A stretch of DNA of 64,000 nt from Anaeramoeba flamelloides (lineage: Eukaryota > Metamonada > Anaeramoebidae): NCBI GenBank assembly GCA_027625915.1, contig JANTQA010000047.1, forward strand, positions 18,042,001 to 18,106,000, read 5' to 3'. The notes below the pieces were generated by a model, which was not told the DNA's origin, did no database searches, and worked only from the letters and a program-made list of their open reading frames with translations. This document shows positions 1 through 11,100 of the stretch, in pieces. How positions within the stretch are numbered: position 1 is the first letter of the stretch; each line of letters begins with the position of its first letter. The translations under genes were made by a program, and so were the position numbers.

Positions 1-1656
1 TTTTTCAATCAAAATAATTTTAATTTAGGAAAATTAGAAAGCAGTGGTCAAAAAGTTAATCATGTTAATATCCCAAAATGGGCAAACTATTCACCATTTG
101 AATTTATTAGAATTCATCGAAAGGCATTAGAAAGTGAATTGGTCAGTCTGCATTTACATGAATGGATCGATTTAATTTTTGGTTATAAACAAAGGGGAAA
201 CGAAGCTGAAAAGGCAGGTAATGTTTTTTATTATTTAACTTATGAAGATTCTGTTGATTTAGATACGATAGAAAACAAAATATTAAGAAATGCAATGATA
301 ACTCAAATTGAAAATTTTGGCCAATGCCCAAAAGACATATTTACAAAGCCACACCCACAAAGAAAAATTCTACAGAATAATAATAGCCATTTCTATGATC
401 AAAAAAACAAGATCAAAAAAAATTTTAATATATTTATGAATGATTTAGATCTTTTTCAAATTGATCATTATCGGAATTTAACAAGCAAAATTGAATATAT
501 GAGAATGAAATCAAATAAAATCCAATTCATTCCAAAAAATTCAATATTATTAAGCAAACACAAGTTAATACAGTGGTCATTTTCAGATTTTTCAATTAGA
601 ATATATAATCACAGCAAAAAGAAATACATTGGCTTTTTTGAAAATCCACACTTTGGCGAAGTTACCAAAATTAGACTTTTCAGTAATAAATACACTGGCA
701 AGAAATTAGTTTTGACTGTAGGTAATGATATGATTATTAATTACTGGAAAATTAAAAAAATCAAAAAGCAAAATTACAAGGGGGGTAACGAGATGCACCA
801 TTTAAACAAATACAAATTAAAATTGAAAACAAGATTTTTTGGTCACACTGACTTAATCACTTCAATTGATGTTTGTGAAAGTAATAATATTTTTGTAACC
901 GGCTCAAAGGATAAAACATGCATTGTTTGGGATTTGCAAAGAAAGCAATATCTCTATAGTTTAAAAAATTTTAAAGATCCCATTTCGATCGTCAAAATAA
1001 ATCAATTGACAGGAGACCTATTAACTTGCTCAAAAAATTTATTACAGCTTTGGAACATCAACGGTCATTTATTAGCCACGCATTCAGTTAGTGATAATGG
1101 AAATGACAAAATAACCTCTGCTTTAATTTCTATTATTGATCATTCAAAAAACAAATTTTTTTATATTACTGGGCATCAAAATGGAACAATTAATTTTTGG
1201 AAGTTAAAAAATTCAGAATCATACGATAAAAACAATTTTGAAAACTGTTATACCTTTAATTTAATTAACAAAATTCAAAATATTGATTCGCCAATTATCC
1301 ATTTGCTAGCAAGCCAAGATCTTACAAAACTTTATTTTTCAGATAATGAACGTGTATTTTGTCTTTCTTTAAATTTTGAGAATTTCAAAAATAAAAATGG
1401 AAATGAGAATGTGAATGAAAATAAGGTGGATGTCAAATTTAAAAAATATTTTTGTAATATTTGTAACAATGCTTTTCCTCTTGGGTACGACAAAATTAAA
1501 TGTATCAAATGTCAAAATTTTATCTGCAAAAATTGTTTTATCAAAATATTATCTGATTTATCAAATCAAACATCAATTTTAAAAGTTCCTCAATCAATCC
1601 CGCTTTGCAAAGAATGTAAAATTAAAAATCAAAATTCGATAAAAAATGAAAAATAA
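1..1656 (+). CDS. BEACH-WD40-FYVE-like protein, 3' part (5' end outside window)
   Basis: The frame is open from base 1 to the TAA at 1654-1656 (551 codons), so the gene enters from the left; an ATG is not needed in this exon. Codons about 25-75 match the C-terminal half of a BEACH domain (WANYSPFEFIRIHRKALES, then HEWIDLIFGYKQRG and NVFYYLTYE). Codons about 190-450 hold WD40-type repeats, the clearest at about codon 280 (FGHTDLITS then GSKDKTCIVWDL). Codons about 485-540 form a Cys4-Cys4 finger with FYVE spacing (CNIC, CIKC, CKNC, CKEC). This domain order is that of the WDFY3/ALFY and related BEACH proteins, which are large scaffolds in membrane traffic and autophagy. The finger lacks the RRHHCR lipid-binding signature: the place is taken by DKIKCIK, so PI3P binding is doubtful. 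Family assignment is strong; exact orthology is not settled. Confidence 0.9.
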   Translation, partial: FFNQNNFNLGKLESSGQKVNHVNIPKWANYSPFEFIRIHRKALESELVSLHLHEWIDLIFGYKQRGNEAEKAGNVFYYLTYEDSVDLDTIENKILRNAMITQIENFGQCPKDIFTKPHPQRKILQNNNSHFYDQKNKIKKNFNIFMNDLDLFQIDHYRNLTSKIEYMRMKSNKIQFIPKNSILLSKHKLIQWSFSDFSIRIYNHSKKKYIGFFENPHFGEVTKIRLFSNKYTGKKLVLTVGNDMIINYWKIKKIKKQNYKGGNEMHHLNKYKLKLKTRFFGHTDLITSIDVCESNNIFVTGSKDKTCIVWDLQRKQYLYSLKNFKDPISIVKINQLTGDLLTCSKNLLQLWNINGHLLATHSVSDNGNDKITSALISIIDHSKNKFFYITGHQNGTINFWKLKNSESYDKNNFENCYTFNLINKIQNIDSPIIHLLASQDLTKLYFSDNERVFCLSLNFENFKNKNGNENVNENKVDVKFKKYFCNICNNAFPLGYDKIKCIKCQNFICKNCFIKILSDLSNQTSILKVPQSIPLCKECKIKNQNSIKNEK

Positions 1657-2269
1657 ATTATTTTTTTCCGATTTAAAATTAAAGATATAAATTAAAGATT
1701 GCTTCATTATATAAAATAAATATAAAAAAGTATTACTTAAATAATTTGTAACAAAATTTTTTTATAAATTTATTTCTTGTCGAAAATTATATAGTTCTTT
1801 AATTTTTATTTATTTGTTTATTTAATGATGCTTTAAATTTTTACATTTTTTTCAAAAAAATAATTATCTGTAAAAAATAATTCCAAAAGTTTTTGTTAAT
1901 TTTTTATTTTTACTTTTTAATTTTATAAAATCTAAATTTTACACTCTTAAAAAGTGCAACAAGATTTTTTAAAGATTTAAAATTTTTGGATTTACATTCG
2001 TGGATTTTTAAAAAGCCCAAATACTTTCAGAAAAACTCTTTCTTTCTTTTTTTTTTTTTTCTTAATCTGCTAGTGTTGATATTTATTCAAAATAATAAAT
2101 GTCTTATTTTTTTTGTTTAGATGTTCAATGAATGAATCATAATAACAAAAAAAAAATAACTTTTTTTTACAATCATCTCAAAAACTATACAAAACAATCC
2201 TCAAAGTGTTATTTTGCATAATTACTCGTTTCTGTAAATCGCTTTTGTATTGAAATATATCATCAAATT

Positions 2270-3112
2270 AATAGCTCTAAAACCTAAAATTAAGGGAATT
2301 ATAAACGATAAGGAAATTCCCTATTTCTGATCAAAGGAAAATATTAATAAAAAGTTAAAAAATATATTTCCAATTAAATATAAATCTAGAAAATTATCAT
2401 ATAAGCTGTCAACTGTACTAATTGGGGATATAAGCTTAAATATTCTAAACCCATCAAATTTAGACCTTTTATACATTTGGAAATTAAAAAAATCACAAAC
2501 CTTCAAAATTATTAAAGAAAAAGTCTATAAATCAAAATCTAATTTTTTATCATTTGTCCTTAGTTAAATTATAAATTTATAAGAAAACATCTGTTATGAG
2601 AATTATTTTCATTTTACATTTATCCAATAAGAGTTATTTAAGTTTTATAGATCTTTCCAAAATAAAACTTTTTCAAAATCTGAAATTTCAATTTGGGAAC
2701 TTATAGAGAATATATTTTTTTAGAATCTTATTTTCTTCAATTCGTGTAAATTCACAATAGCTAAATACTTTTCCTAAATTTAAATCCATTCAAATATTTT
2801 AATTTAGAAAAAAAATTTGGTATAAAAAAATTTACTTTTAAAAACGTGTTTTTCATTTTTAATTAATTTTCTCCAATAATTTTGAAGGTTTGTGATTTTT
2901 TTAATTTCCAAATGTATAAAAGGTCTAAATTTGATGGGTTTAGAATATTTAAGCTTATATCCTCAATTAGAACAATTTATGGTTTATTTGATAATTTATA
3001 GATTTATATACAAATGGAAATATATTTTTTAACTTTTTATTAATAGTTTTTCTTTGATCAGAAATAGGGAATTTGTCTGTTTTTTGAAAATTTTCTGGGT
3101 TTTAGCTATAAT
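2270..3112. mobile_element. Long-arm inverted-repeat DNA element (family H, copy 1)
   Basis: Bases about 2314-2515 and 2884-3076 are imperfect reverse complements (for example TAAGCTTAAATATTCTAAAC against GTTTAGAATATTTAAGCTTA). Weaker complementarity continues out to about 2270 and 3112 (ATAGCTCTAAAACC against GGGTTTTAGCTAT). The interior has no ORF, so this is a non-autonomous foldback element. It shares arm and interior sequence with the element at 48306-51064. A clear target duplication was not found. Confidence 0.75.
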
Positions 3113-3312
3113 ATTAAATATCAAGATTTACTCTCTAATTTATTTTTATTTGTTAACAAATGGGATAAAAAATAATAAACAAAATAGAAAATTTTATAAA
3201 TTCTCATTTAAAGTTATCATAAATTGATATTATTGATTATTTATATTTAATTACCAATTAAAGATATTCCTTTTTGTGAGAAATATTACAGCACCCTGGA
3301 ACGTAAAACTAG

Positions 3313-3514
3313 TTACAGTCAGTTCCACTTTTAAGTAACGAAGTTTGAACAAAATGTAAGGCACATAAAAATCCCAAATTAAAGCACATTTTTTCGAATT
3401 TATTTTTACACAATTTATATTACTAGAATTTTTATTTTGTGCCTTAATTTCAGATTTTTTTGTACCTTAAAACTCGTTGAAAGTTTGTATCTTGAATTTT
3501 CCGCTCACTGTAAA
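3313..3514. mobile_element. CAGTCAG palindromic MITE, decayed copy
   Basis: It starts TTACAGTCAGTTCCACTTTT and ends in a degraded complement (GAAAGTTTGTATCTTGAATT then CACTGTAA). The internal GGCACATAAAAATCCCAAAT and TTTTGTGCCTTAATTTCAGA match the cluster at 27.7-30.6 kb. It is more diverged than those copies, hence probably older. Confidence 0.7.
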
Positions 3515-4280
3515 TGTATATTAAAAAAAAAAAAAATAGATTTATAAATTTTGAATATTTTTTTGAAAAGGAACTATTTTTAATATTAATCAATTTGGTT
3601 TTTAGATAAATTTTGTTAAATACTCGCATATAAATGTGAAATAATTTTCGAATAAAATATCAGGTCTACCCTTTTTAAAACAATTGGTCTTTATTGTAGA
3701 GATATTTGAAATTAAAGGAATTTGAATTTATTTTTTGTGATTAGTAATAAAAATTTATTTTCAATTATTTTTTTACGTATTTTTGCTGATTAATAAAGAT
3801 ATCTTAAATTGAAGTTACTCAAACTGGAATTAATACCTATTGCTGGATTCTTAAATCCAATTTCACATACGAATAGAAAAATCATAGGTACAAAAAATCC
3901 TAAAACACATACTTTTACTAATGTTTATAATTTGAATGTCAAATTTAGGTAAATTTGAAACAGGATTAAATTTTGGTTTAAATTGATTTTTGAATTCTAT
4001 TTTGGTTCTTATAATCAATCCTTTTTTGAACTTGATTTTTTTTTTTCAAAGGAAAAAAGATGTAACAATTTATTTAACTTTTTAACTTTTTTTACTTCTG
4101 GCAAATAAAATCATTTGACAATTTTTTTATAGAAAGGTAATTTTTTGAAGATTGATAAAATAACTTTTTTGGGGAAATTAAGAATAAAAAAAGAGTTGTG
4201 TGTTTTCAATTTCAAGAAAAATCTTTTAATTAAGAAAAATTTTAAATTTCGTCATTTTTTGTTGTTTTAATCATTAAACA

Positions 4281-5106
4281 ATGAATTTTTCTTATTCATG
4301 TGGGCAAAATGTTGATGGGGAACTTGCAGTTGGTAAAAAAGGTGAAGTATTCAATTTAACCCCACTCCAGGGTTATGAGTCAAAAAAAATTCGATCGATC
4401 GCTTCTGGTTTCCAAAGAACAATAATTGTTGATATTGATGGGAAAATAACTGGCTATGGAAATTTTTCAGATTTACAATTCAATAAACCAGTGAAAAAAG
4501 CTGTTGCTGGGTTCCATCCATGTGCTTTGGTTACTTTTGATGATGAAGTTTATTTTTCAGAAAGAGGAAAAAAACTCGTTCTTTTATCAAAGCCTCAAGG
4601 AACAACTGTTGTTGAGATTGTCCCTGGTTTATTCGCTGTCTACATTTTATATTCAAATGGAGATCTTTATGAAAAAGACTCAAAAATTCATTCAAATGTC
4701 ACAAGAGTATTTAGTGGCAATTATGCATCAAATTATTTCTTTATTGATAATTCTGGGCGTTTGTTTGCATCAGGAAAAAATGAAAATGGACAATTAGGTA
4801 TTGGGAAAGTTTGTAAAACTGTCACAAAAACAGAATTAACTGAATTTAGAAACCAACAAATAATTCATATTTCGTGTGGTTATCAACATAGTTGTATGAT
4901 TTTATCAGATAACAATGGAGTTGGAAAAGTCTATGGTGTTGGAAACAATCAATATAGTGGACTTGGAGGATCTGGAAATACTTCAAAATTTCAATTAATT
5001 TCAACACTGGCCGATTTTGATGCAATGTTTGCTTCTGTTGGGTGCTTTCATAACATTGTTTTAATGAAAGACTATTCTGTTTGGGGATGGGGAAATAATG
5101 TTTATG
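4281..5106 (+). CDS. RCC1-BTB gene exon 1
   Basis: 275 codons plus one base, ending at TATG|GTAAGAACAT. It encodes RCC1 unit 1 and starts at the first blade with Met-Asn-Phe-Ser-Tyr-Ser-Cys-Gly-Gln. Its N-terminal 45 residues match exon 3 almost exactly, while its C-terminal part (SKFQLISTLAD) and the first 300 bases of its intron match exon 4, so the exon is a mosaic. Confidence 0.85.
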
Positions 5107-8100
5107 GTAAGAACATATTTTTTTTATTTTTCATTTCTTTTTCTTTTTCTTTTTCTTTTTTTTTTTTTTTTTTACCGATTTTTTTTCTTTTGTTTATTTT
5201 TCTTTTTAATTTACAAAAAAAAAAATACGATGACTGAATCTTCAAAACAAAAAAAAAACTTATCTTGGTTAAATCCCACAAAAAAAAATTAAAAACTTTT
5301 CTTTGATGAACAAAAAATTCTTCTTTTATTTGATAATGTTTGATGGAGTTGAATTTTGAAATTATATTTTGTTGATTTTCCAATTTATATACCAACAATT
5401 AACTTAAAACAAAACAACAACTAATTGGTATTGATTCAAAATTAAAATCGAATAAATCTTGAATTAATTCCTTTTTAAAATCCTTGATAACAAACAAAAA
5501 AAAAAATACTCTTATTTTCCAATTAAAAAATGAAAATTTTAGTTCATATTCCAAAATATTTTTTATATGAATTATAAGTTGAAAACCCCGAAATATTTAA
5601 ATAATCGTTTAGAAATGATATTTTTAGACAATTAATATAAACTACCTGTGTGAACTCGAAGACAAAATTTTTACTCTGCTAATTTGATTATAACAGTTCT
5701 AATGAATATTCATTTTAGAACTTGAAATAAAAAATTTCATTTATTAATTGGAAAATAACAGTACTAAAAAATCTTCTTTTTAAAAAAAATTAAGAGCTAC
5801 ACATCACCACTCACTAGTATGAAAAAATTAATTTGAAAAAAAAAAGTTAGACAAAACAACTACTTTCGTTATTAATAATTGAGTTTATTCAAAACATAAT
5901 AAGCAATATTTCAGAACTTAAAAATCTTGAGGCTATTGTATTTATTGGTATAAGTAGTAATACCTTTTTTAAAAGTCTCTAGTCGAGAAAAAAAGGTGTT
6001 TTTGGGGTAAAAATCAAATAAACGGAATGATGAATTTTAGTTTAATTCAACTTGGAGATATTTACTTTGGTAGATAATAACCAATAGTTTTGAAAATGCT
6101 GTACTCTTCTAATAAAACTGAACCAGAGAAAAAAAAATTCTGATCAATATTGCTGTGCACGTAGAGTGCCGTAGAGTGCCTAGGTTTTTTTTAATTTCTA
6201 AAATTAAAAAAAAACCTAACGGCGCTTTTCCAGAATTCAAAAGAATAGAGAAAAATCTTTGATTTTACCCAATTATTTTAAATTTTGGAAAAGCTAGGAG
6301 CAGTTTTTTTTAATTTTTGGAACAAACCGAAAATTTATCAAAATTTTTGATTTATTTCAAAAATTAAAAAAAAAACGAACGAAAGTGTCCGTAGAGTGCC
6401 TAGATTTTTTTTAATTTAAGAAATTAAAAGAAAATTTTTGAAATTTTCTTTTTATTTCTTAAATTAAAAAAAATCTAACGGCGGCTTTCCAAAATTCAAA
6501 AGAATTGAGTAAAATCAAAGATTTTACTTTATTCTTTTAAATTAAGAAAACCTAACGGAAAATCAAAAAAAAAATATTTTTTTCAATTTAAATGAGAAAA
6601 TAATTCATTCGTACTCAAAATAATTAATTCTACATTTGAAAGATATTTATCAGATTTAAAATACTTTTTAAAATATATGATTATAACGTCTTAGACTGTG
6701 AATAAAATTTTAATCAAATTTTTTGAATATTAAATTTGAAAAAAATATATTTATAGAACCTGAAAAATTGGATTTTCTCAAACTTAAATTGTAAAATATC
6801 TAGAAAAATAAAACTTGATCAAAGATCTTTCATTAACCAATAGTGTTTATTATACGTGAAGTTATTATAAAGTGAAAAATTAGCAAATGTTTAAATTTTT
6901 TTTCAAAAAATTTTTTACAGGATCATTTTGTTTCAAAAATTTATTTCTTATTTTTTTCCTGTTTTTTTTGTAAAAATTGTGTTTTTTTCATTGACTGTGA
7001 TACTTAGTAGGTGTGATTATAAGGTTCAAGAAACTTGACAAAATATTTGATGTTTAAAATGACAACAATTCATTCTATTAATCTATAGAAGATTATTGTG
7101 TATTTTTTTTTATTGATTTTAGAATATGTATTTTCGATTTTCTCTTGATCTTTCTATCTAAATCACTTCCTTTCCTTTTTAAATACAATAGAATGTTACT
7201 AAATACATCAAATATATGAACAAGTTTCTTTACCCTTGTAATCATACCAAAAAGTATCACAGTTAATGAAAAAATCACAATTTTTACAAAAAAAAATAGG
7301 AAAAAAATAAGAAATCATTTTTGCATATTTTTACCAGAATACAAGATATTCATTAATTTCATCTTTCTCTTTTGTGTTTATGGTATACTCTTTAGAAATT
7401 TAACTCTTTTTTTACAAGATTTTCTTCAATTTTGTGAAAAAAAGAGTTAACTTTCGAAAGAGTATACCTCAAATACAAAAGAGAAATATGAAATTAACCG
7501 TATGTAAAAAAAAAATCAACACGATTGTTAATCGGAAACCTTAAAAGAATCACAGAAACCTAAAAAAAACTGAAAACGAAAAGTATTAATAAAAGAAAAA
7601 ATGAATTACTAAAGACAAAATGGAGGACTCAACAGAATAACAGTTTTTTTTAATACTATCTTTTAGTCTGTGTTTTTATTTGATTGATCTATCATTAAAA
7701 ATTGTTGAAAAAATTGACGATTTTTGAGATCTCCAAAAACAACTTGTAACGGCTTTAATAAAAAAGGAGATTTAAATTGTATTTATTGATTCGTTTGAAA
7801 AAAAAATGAATTTTATCTTTGAAGTTAATTGGTTTCTTCTATTAATTCCTTTTAATTTTTGTTTTCAGTTTTTTTTAGGTTTCTGTGATTCTTTTAAGGT
7901 TTCCGATTAACAATCGTGTTGAACTTTTTTTTACCTGTTTCACTATTTTTTCCCAAATGTTCATGAATATCCTGGAGTTTAATAGTACAGTTATTTGAGG
8001 AAAGTGTAACAAAAAAGACTTCAAAAGTATCTGTAAAATAGTTTATAAACTTCAATATCCCTATTTTCAGAATACTATTCACAATAGCACGTATTTTGAA

Positions 8101-11100
8101 AAATATTTTATGTATTTTCGAAAAATAAATGTTTTTTTTACTTAAATTTTAACAAATAAATGTTGTGGTTTCGGATTTTAAAATTGGGAAAAGTTAGAAT
8201 AATTATTGTTTTTAGACACGGTTTGGTTTACAAACTATTTTTAAAAATATTTGTTTATAGTGCAAAAAAAATTATTTTAACGATTCATATGTTTGGAATT
8301 TAGGAGATATTTTATTTATTTTTTTAGATCTTTGATAAATTTTGTTGATTGGTTAAATTTAAACAGTATTGGTTTTTGTTTTTTTTTTCTTCCTTATAAT
8401 TGTTTTTGAGAGTTTGAAATATTCCAGAAAATACCTGAAAATCGAAAATACTCAAAAATTTTTAAATAACTTAAAAATACCTTTTGGAGAACTTTTAAGA
8501 AACCCTAGTGCCAATATACTCAGTTTAACGGTAAAATTTAAATTTTACTTTCAGAAAAAAATTTTTTTTTGCAACCTTTTCTTACTTAAACCCCCTCTAA
8601 AGAGTTTTTGGTACCTTTTGGGTATATTTGAGTAATTGTTTATGCTTGTTAAGGTAAGTAAATATGTATATCAGGGTATTGGTATGGTTTGACTTTTAGT
8701 AGGGATGGTGTATGTTTATATTTTTGGGTTAGATTAAACCAATTTTTATTATGGAATGGGAAAGTTAAATAGGGTTTGGTTGCCGTCACCTTGGGTAGGG
8801 TAGGGTACGTGTATTGTACGATTAGATACTACTCGGTTATTTTTGGATTGTAGTTAAGATTACAAAATTATGGGTAATTATACACAATTAGAAATTTACT
8901 TTACAAATACATTTTTTCTCATTTAGTTAATACAATTCCGAAATGATCAGAAATGTTACAGTCATCAAAGATACCAATTCCTTTCACACAAAATGGGTCG
9001 AATACTATTCCCCAAAATTTGCAATTTTCTGAATTTTGTATCTTTCAGTAAAAAAAAAATAAAATTCCAAATTTACCTTTAAACTGCTTATATGGGTCCT
9101 ATCGTTTCTTAGAAGTTGTTCAAAAAGGTATTTTTATTAGTTATTTAAAAATTTTTGAGTTTTTTCGATTTTCAGGTATTTTCTGGAATATTTCAAACTC
9201 TCAAAAACAATTATAAGGAAGAAAAAAAAAAAAAAAACCAATACTGTTTAAATTTAACCAATCAACCAAAATGAAAAAGTCAATAAAAATTTAAAAGTTT
9301 GTATTAATTTACACTTTACCATTTTAAAAATTGAAAAAAAAAAACTTGCAAATTACCTTGTTTTACTTTGAAATCTAGAAGTGTTCATACATGGTATTAA
9401 ATATTTAAACACTTATATTGAATGCAATTGATATTATGAGGGAAAAAGATAAAAGAAGGATGAAATAAAACAACATACTTATTTAACAACCCGTTAAGGA
9501 TGTCCTTTCAGTAACTTTTAATTTAATAAAAATATTGCGTAGACCATAGTTAATTGGTTATTATATTTATTTAAATCCCTACCAAATGTCTAAGTATTGT
9601 GGTTCTTATGGGAGTAATTCTTAGAAATTGTTCTTGTGATTCCTATGGCTTTATATATTTTTCTATATAATTTTCAAAATTTTGAAAAAATAAAAAAAAT
9701 AACAGAAATGAATTTTGTTTCAAGCAATTAACCAAAAATAAAAATAAAATAACTTTTTAATTTTTCAAAGGGAAAAAATCGTATTCTTATGGAAAAAATT
9801 GAATTCTTATGTAAAAAGGAGATAAAACACCCTTTTTAATTGTTAACTTTAAGAAAAACACATAAACTTGAAAATTAAACATTTTTTAATTCAAAGAATG
9901 AACTATGAACTCAAAAGAATAGTTCATCATTTTATTCTCAACCAAATCAAATAATACAATTTAGATCTCATTTTAAATTAAATTCTTGATTTGATCTCAA
10001 AAATATCAAACTGCTTCATAAATTATTCAAAATTTATTTCAAAATGGAATTTTAATTGATTTATAACCATTTTATAAAAATATTTAAATATAGGGCAATT
10101 GGGTATTGGCAGTAAAACATCTTACAAAACACCAATTCAAATTCATACAGAAATATTTTCAAACAATGAACCACGTATTGTACATTGCGGCCCATTTAAC
10201 ACATTTGTTTATAGTAAATCTTCAGAGCTACAAGAAGAAACAAAAAAAGTTACATTACAAATAAAGCCTCCCACTTCAAGTATTATTACAAATATTCCAA
10301 CAGAGAATAAAACTTTTTGTTTTTGCTGCGGGCAAAATGAACAGGGCGAATTAGGATCGACTGAAAATAAAAACCAAACATCTCTTATTCAAGTAAAGGC
10401 ATTCCAAGGAGTTCCAGTTCAATCTCTTGCTTCTGGTTTCAAAAGAACAATAATTGTTGATATTGATGGGAAAATAACTGGCTATGGAAATTTTTCAGAT
10501 TTACAATTCAATAAACCAGTGAAAAAAGCTGTTGCTGGGTTCCATCCATGTGCTTTGGTTACTTTTGATGATCAAGTTTATTTTTCAGCAAGAGGAGAAA
10601 ATCCTGTTCTTTTATCAAAGCCTCAAGGAACAACTGTTGTTGAAATTGTACCTAGTTTACTCACTGTCTACATTTTATATTCAAATGGCGATCTTTATGA
10701 AAAAGGCTCAAAAATTCATTCAAATGTCACAAGAGTATTTAGTGGCAATTATGCATCAAATTATTTCTTTATTGATAATTCTGGAAGTTTATTTGCATCA
10801 GGAAAAAATGAAAATGGACAATTAGGTATTGGGAAAGTTTGTAAAACTGTCACAAAAACAGAATTAACTGAATTTAGAAACCAACAAATAATTCATATTT
10901 CGTGTGGTTATCAACATAGTTGTATGATTTTATCAGATAACAATGGAGTTGGAAAAGTCTATGGTGTTGGAAACAATCAATATAGTGGACTTGGAGGATC
11001 TGGGAATTCTTCAAAATTTCAATTAATACCAACACTGGCCGATTTTGATGCAATGTTTATTGACATTGGATGCTTTCATACCATTGTTCTAATGAAAGAC

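Larger units (their letters stand above)
1657..4280. other. Intergenic region between BEACH gene and RCC1-BTB gene
   Basis: AT-rich DNA with no supportable ORF. It holds a long-arm TIR element (about 2270-3112) and a decayed copy of the CAGTCAG palindromic element (about 3313-3514), listed separately. An in-frame TAA sits two codons before the ATG at 4281, so the next gene is not open upstream. Confidence 0.7.
5107..10093 (+). other. RCC1-BTB intron 1 (4987 bp)
   Basis: GT-AG phase 1 intron. The first 300 bases match the start of intron 4. The rest is mobile DNA: a palindromic module array (6150-6560), several foldbacks (6945-7315, 7353-7500, 7517-7921) and a larger foldback (8340-9272). No other gene was seen inside. 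Confidence 0.75.

Noticed and set aside
4504-4797. A 97-codon second-frame ORF repeated in each RCC1 exon
   Set aside because: It recurs only because the exons are duplicates; the main frame carries the conserved RCC1 motifs and matching splice sites.
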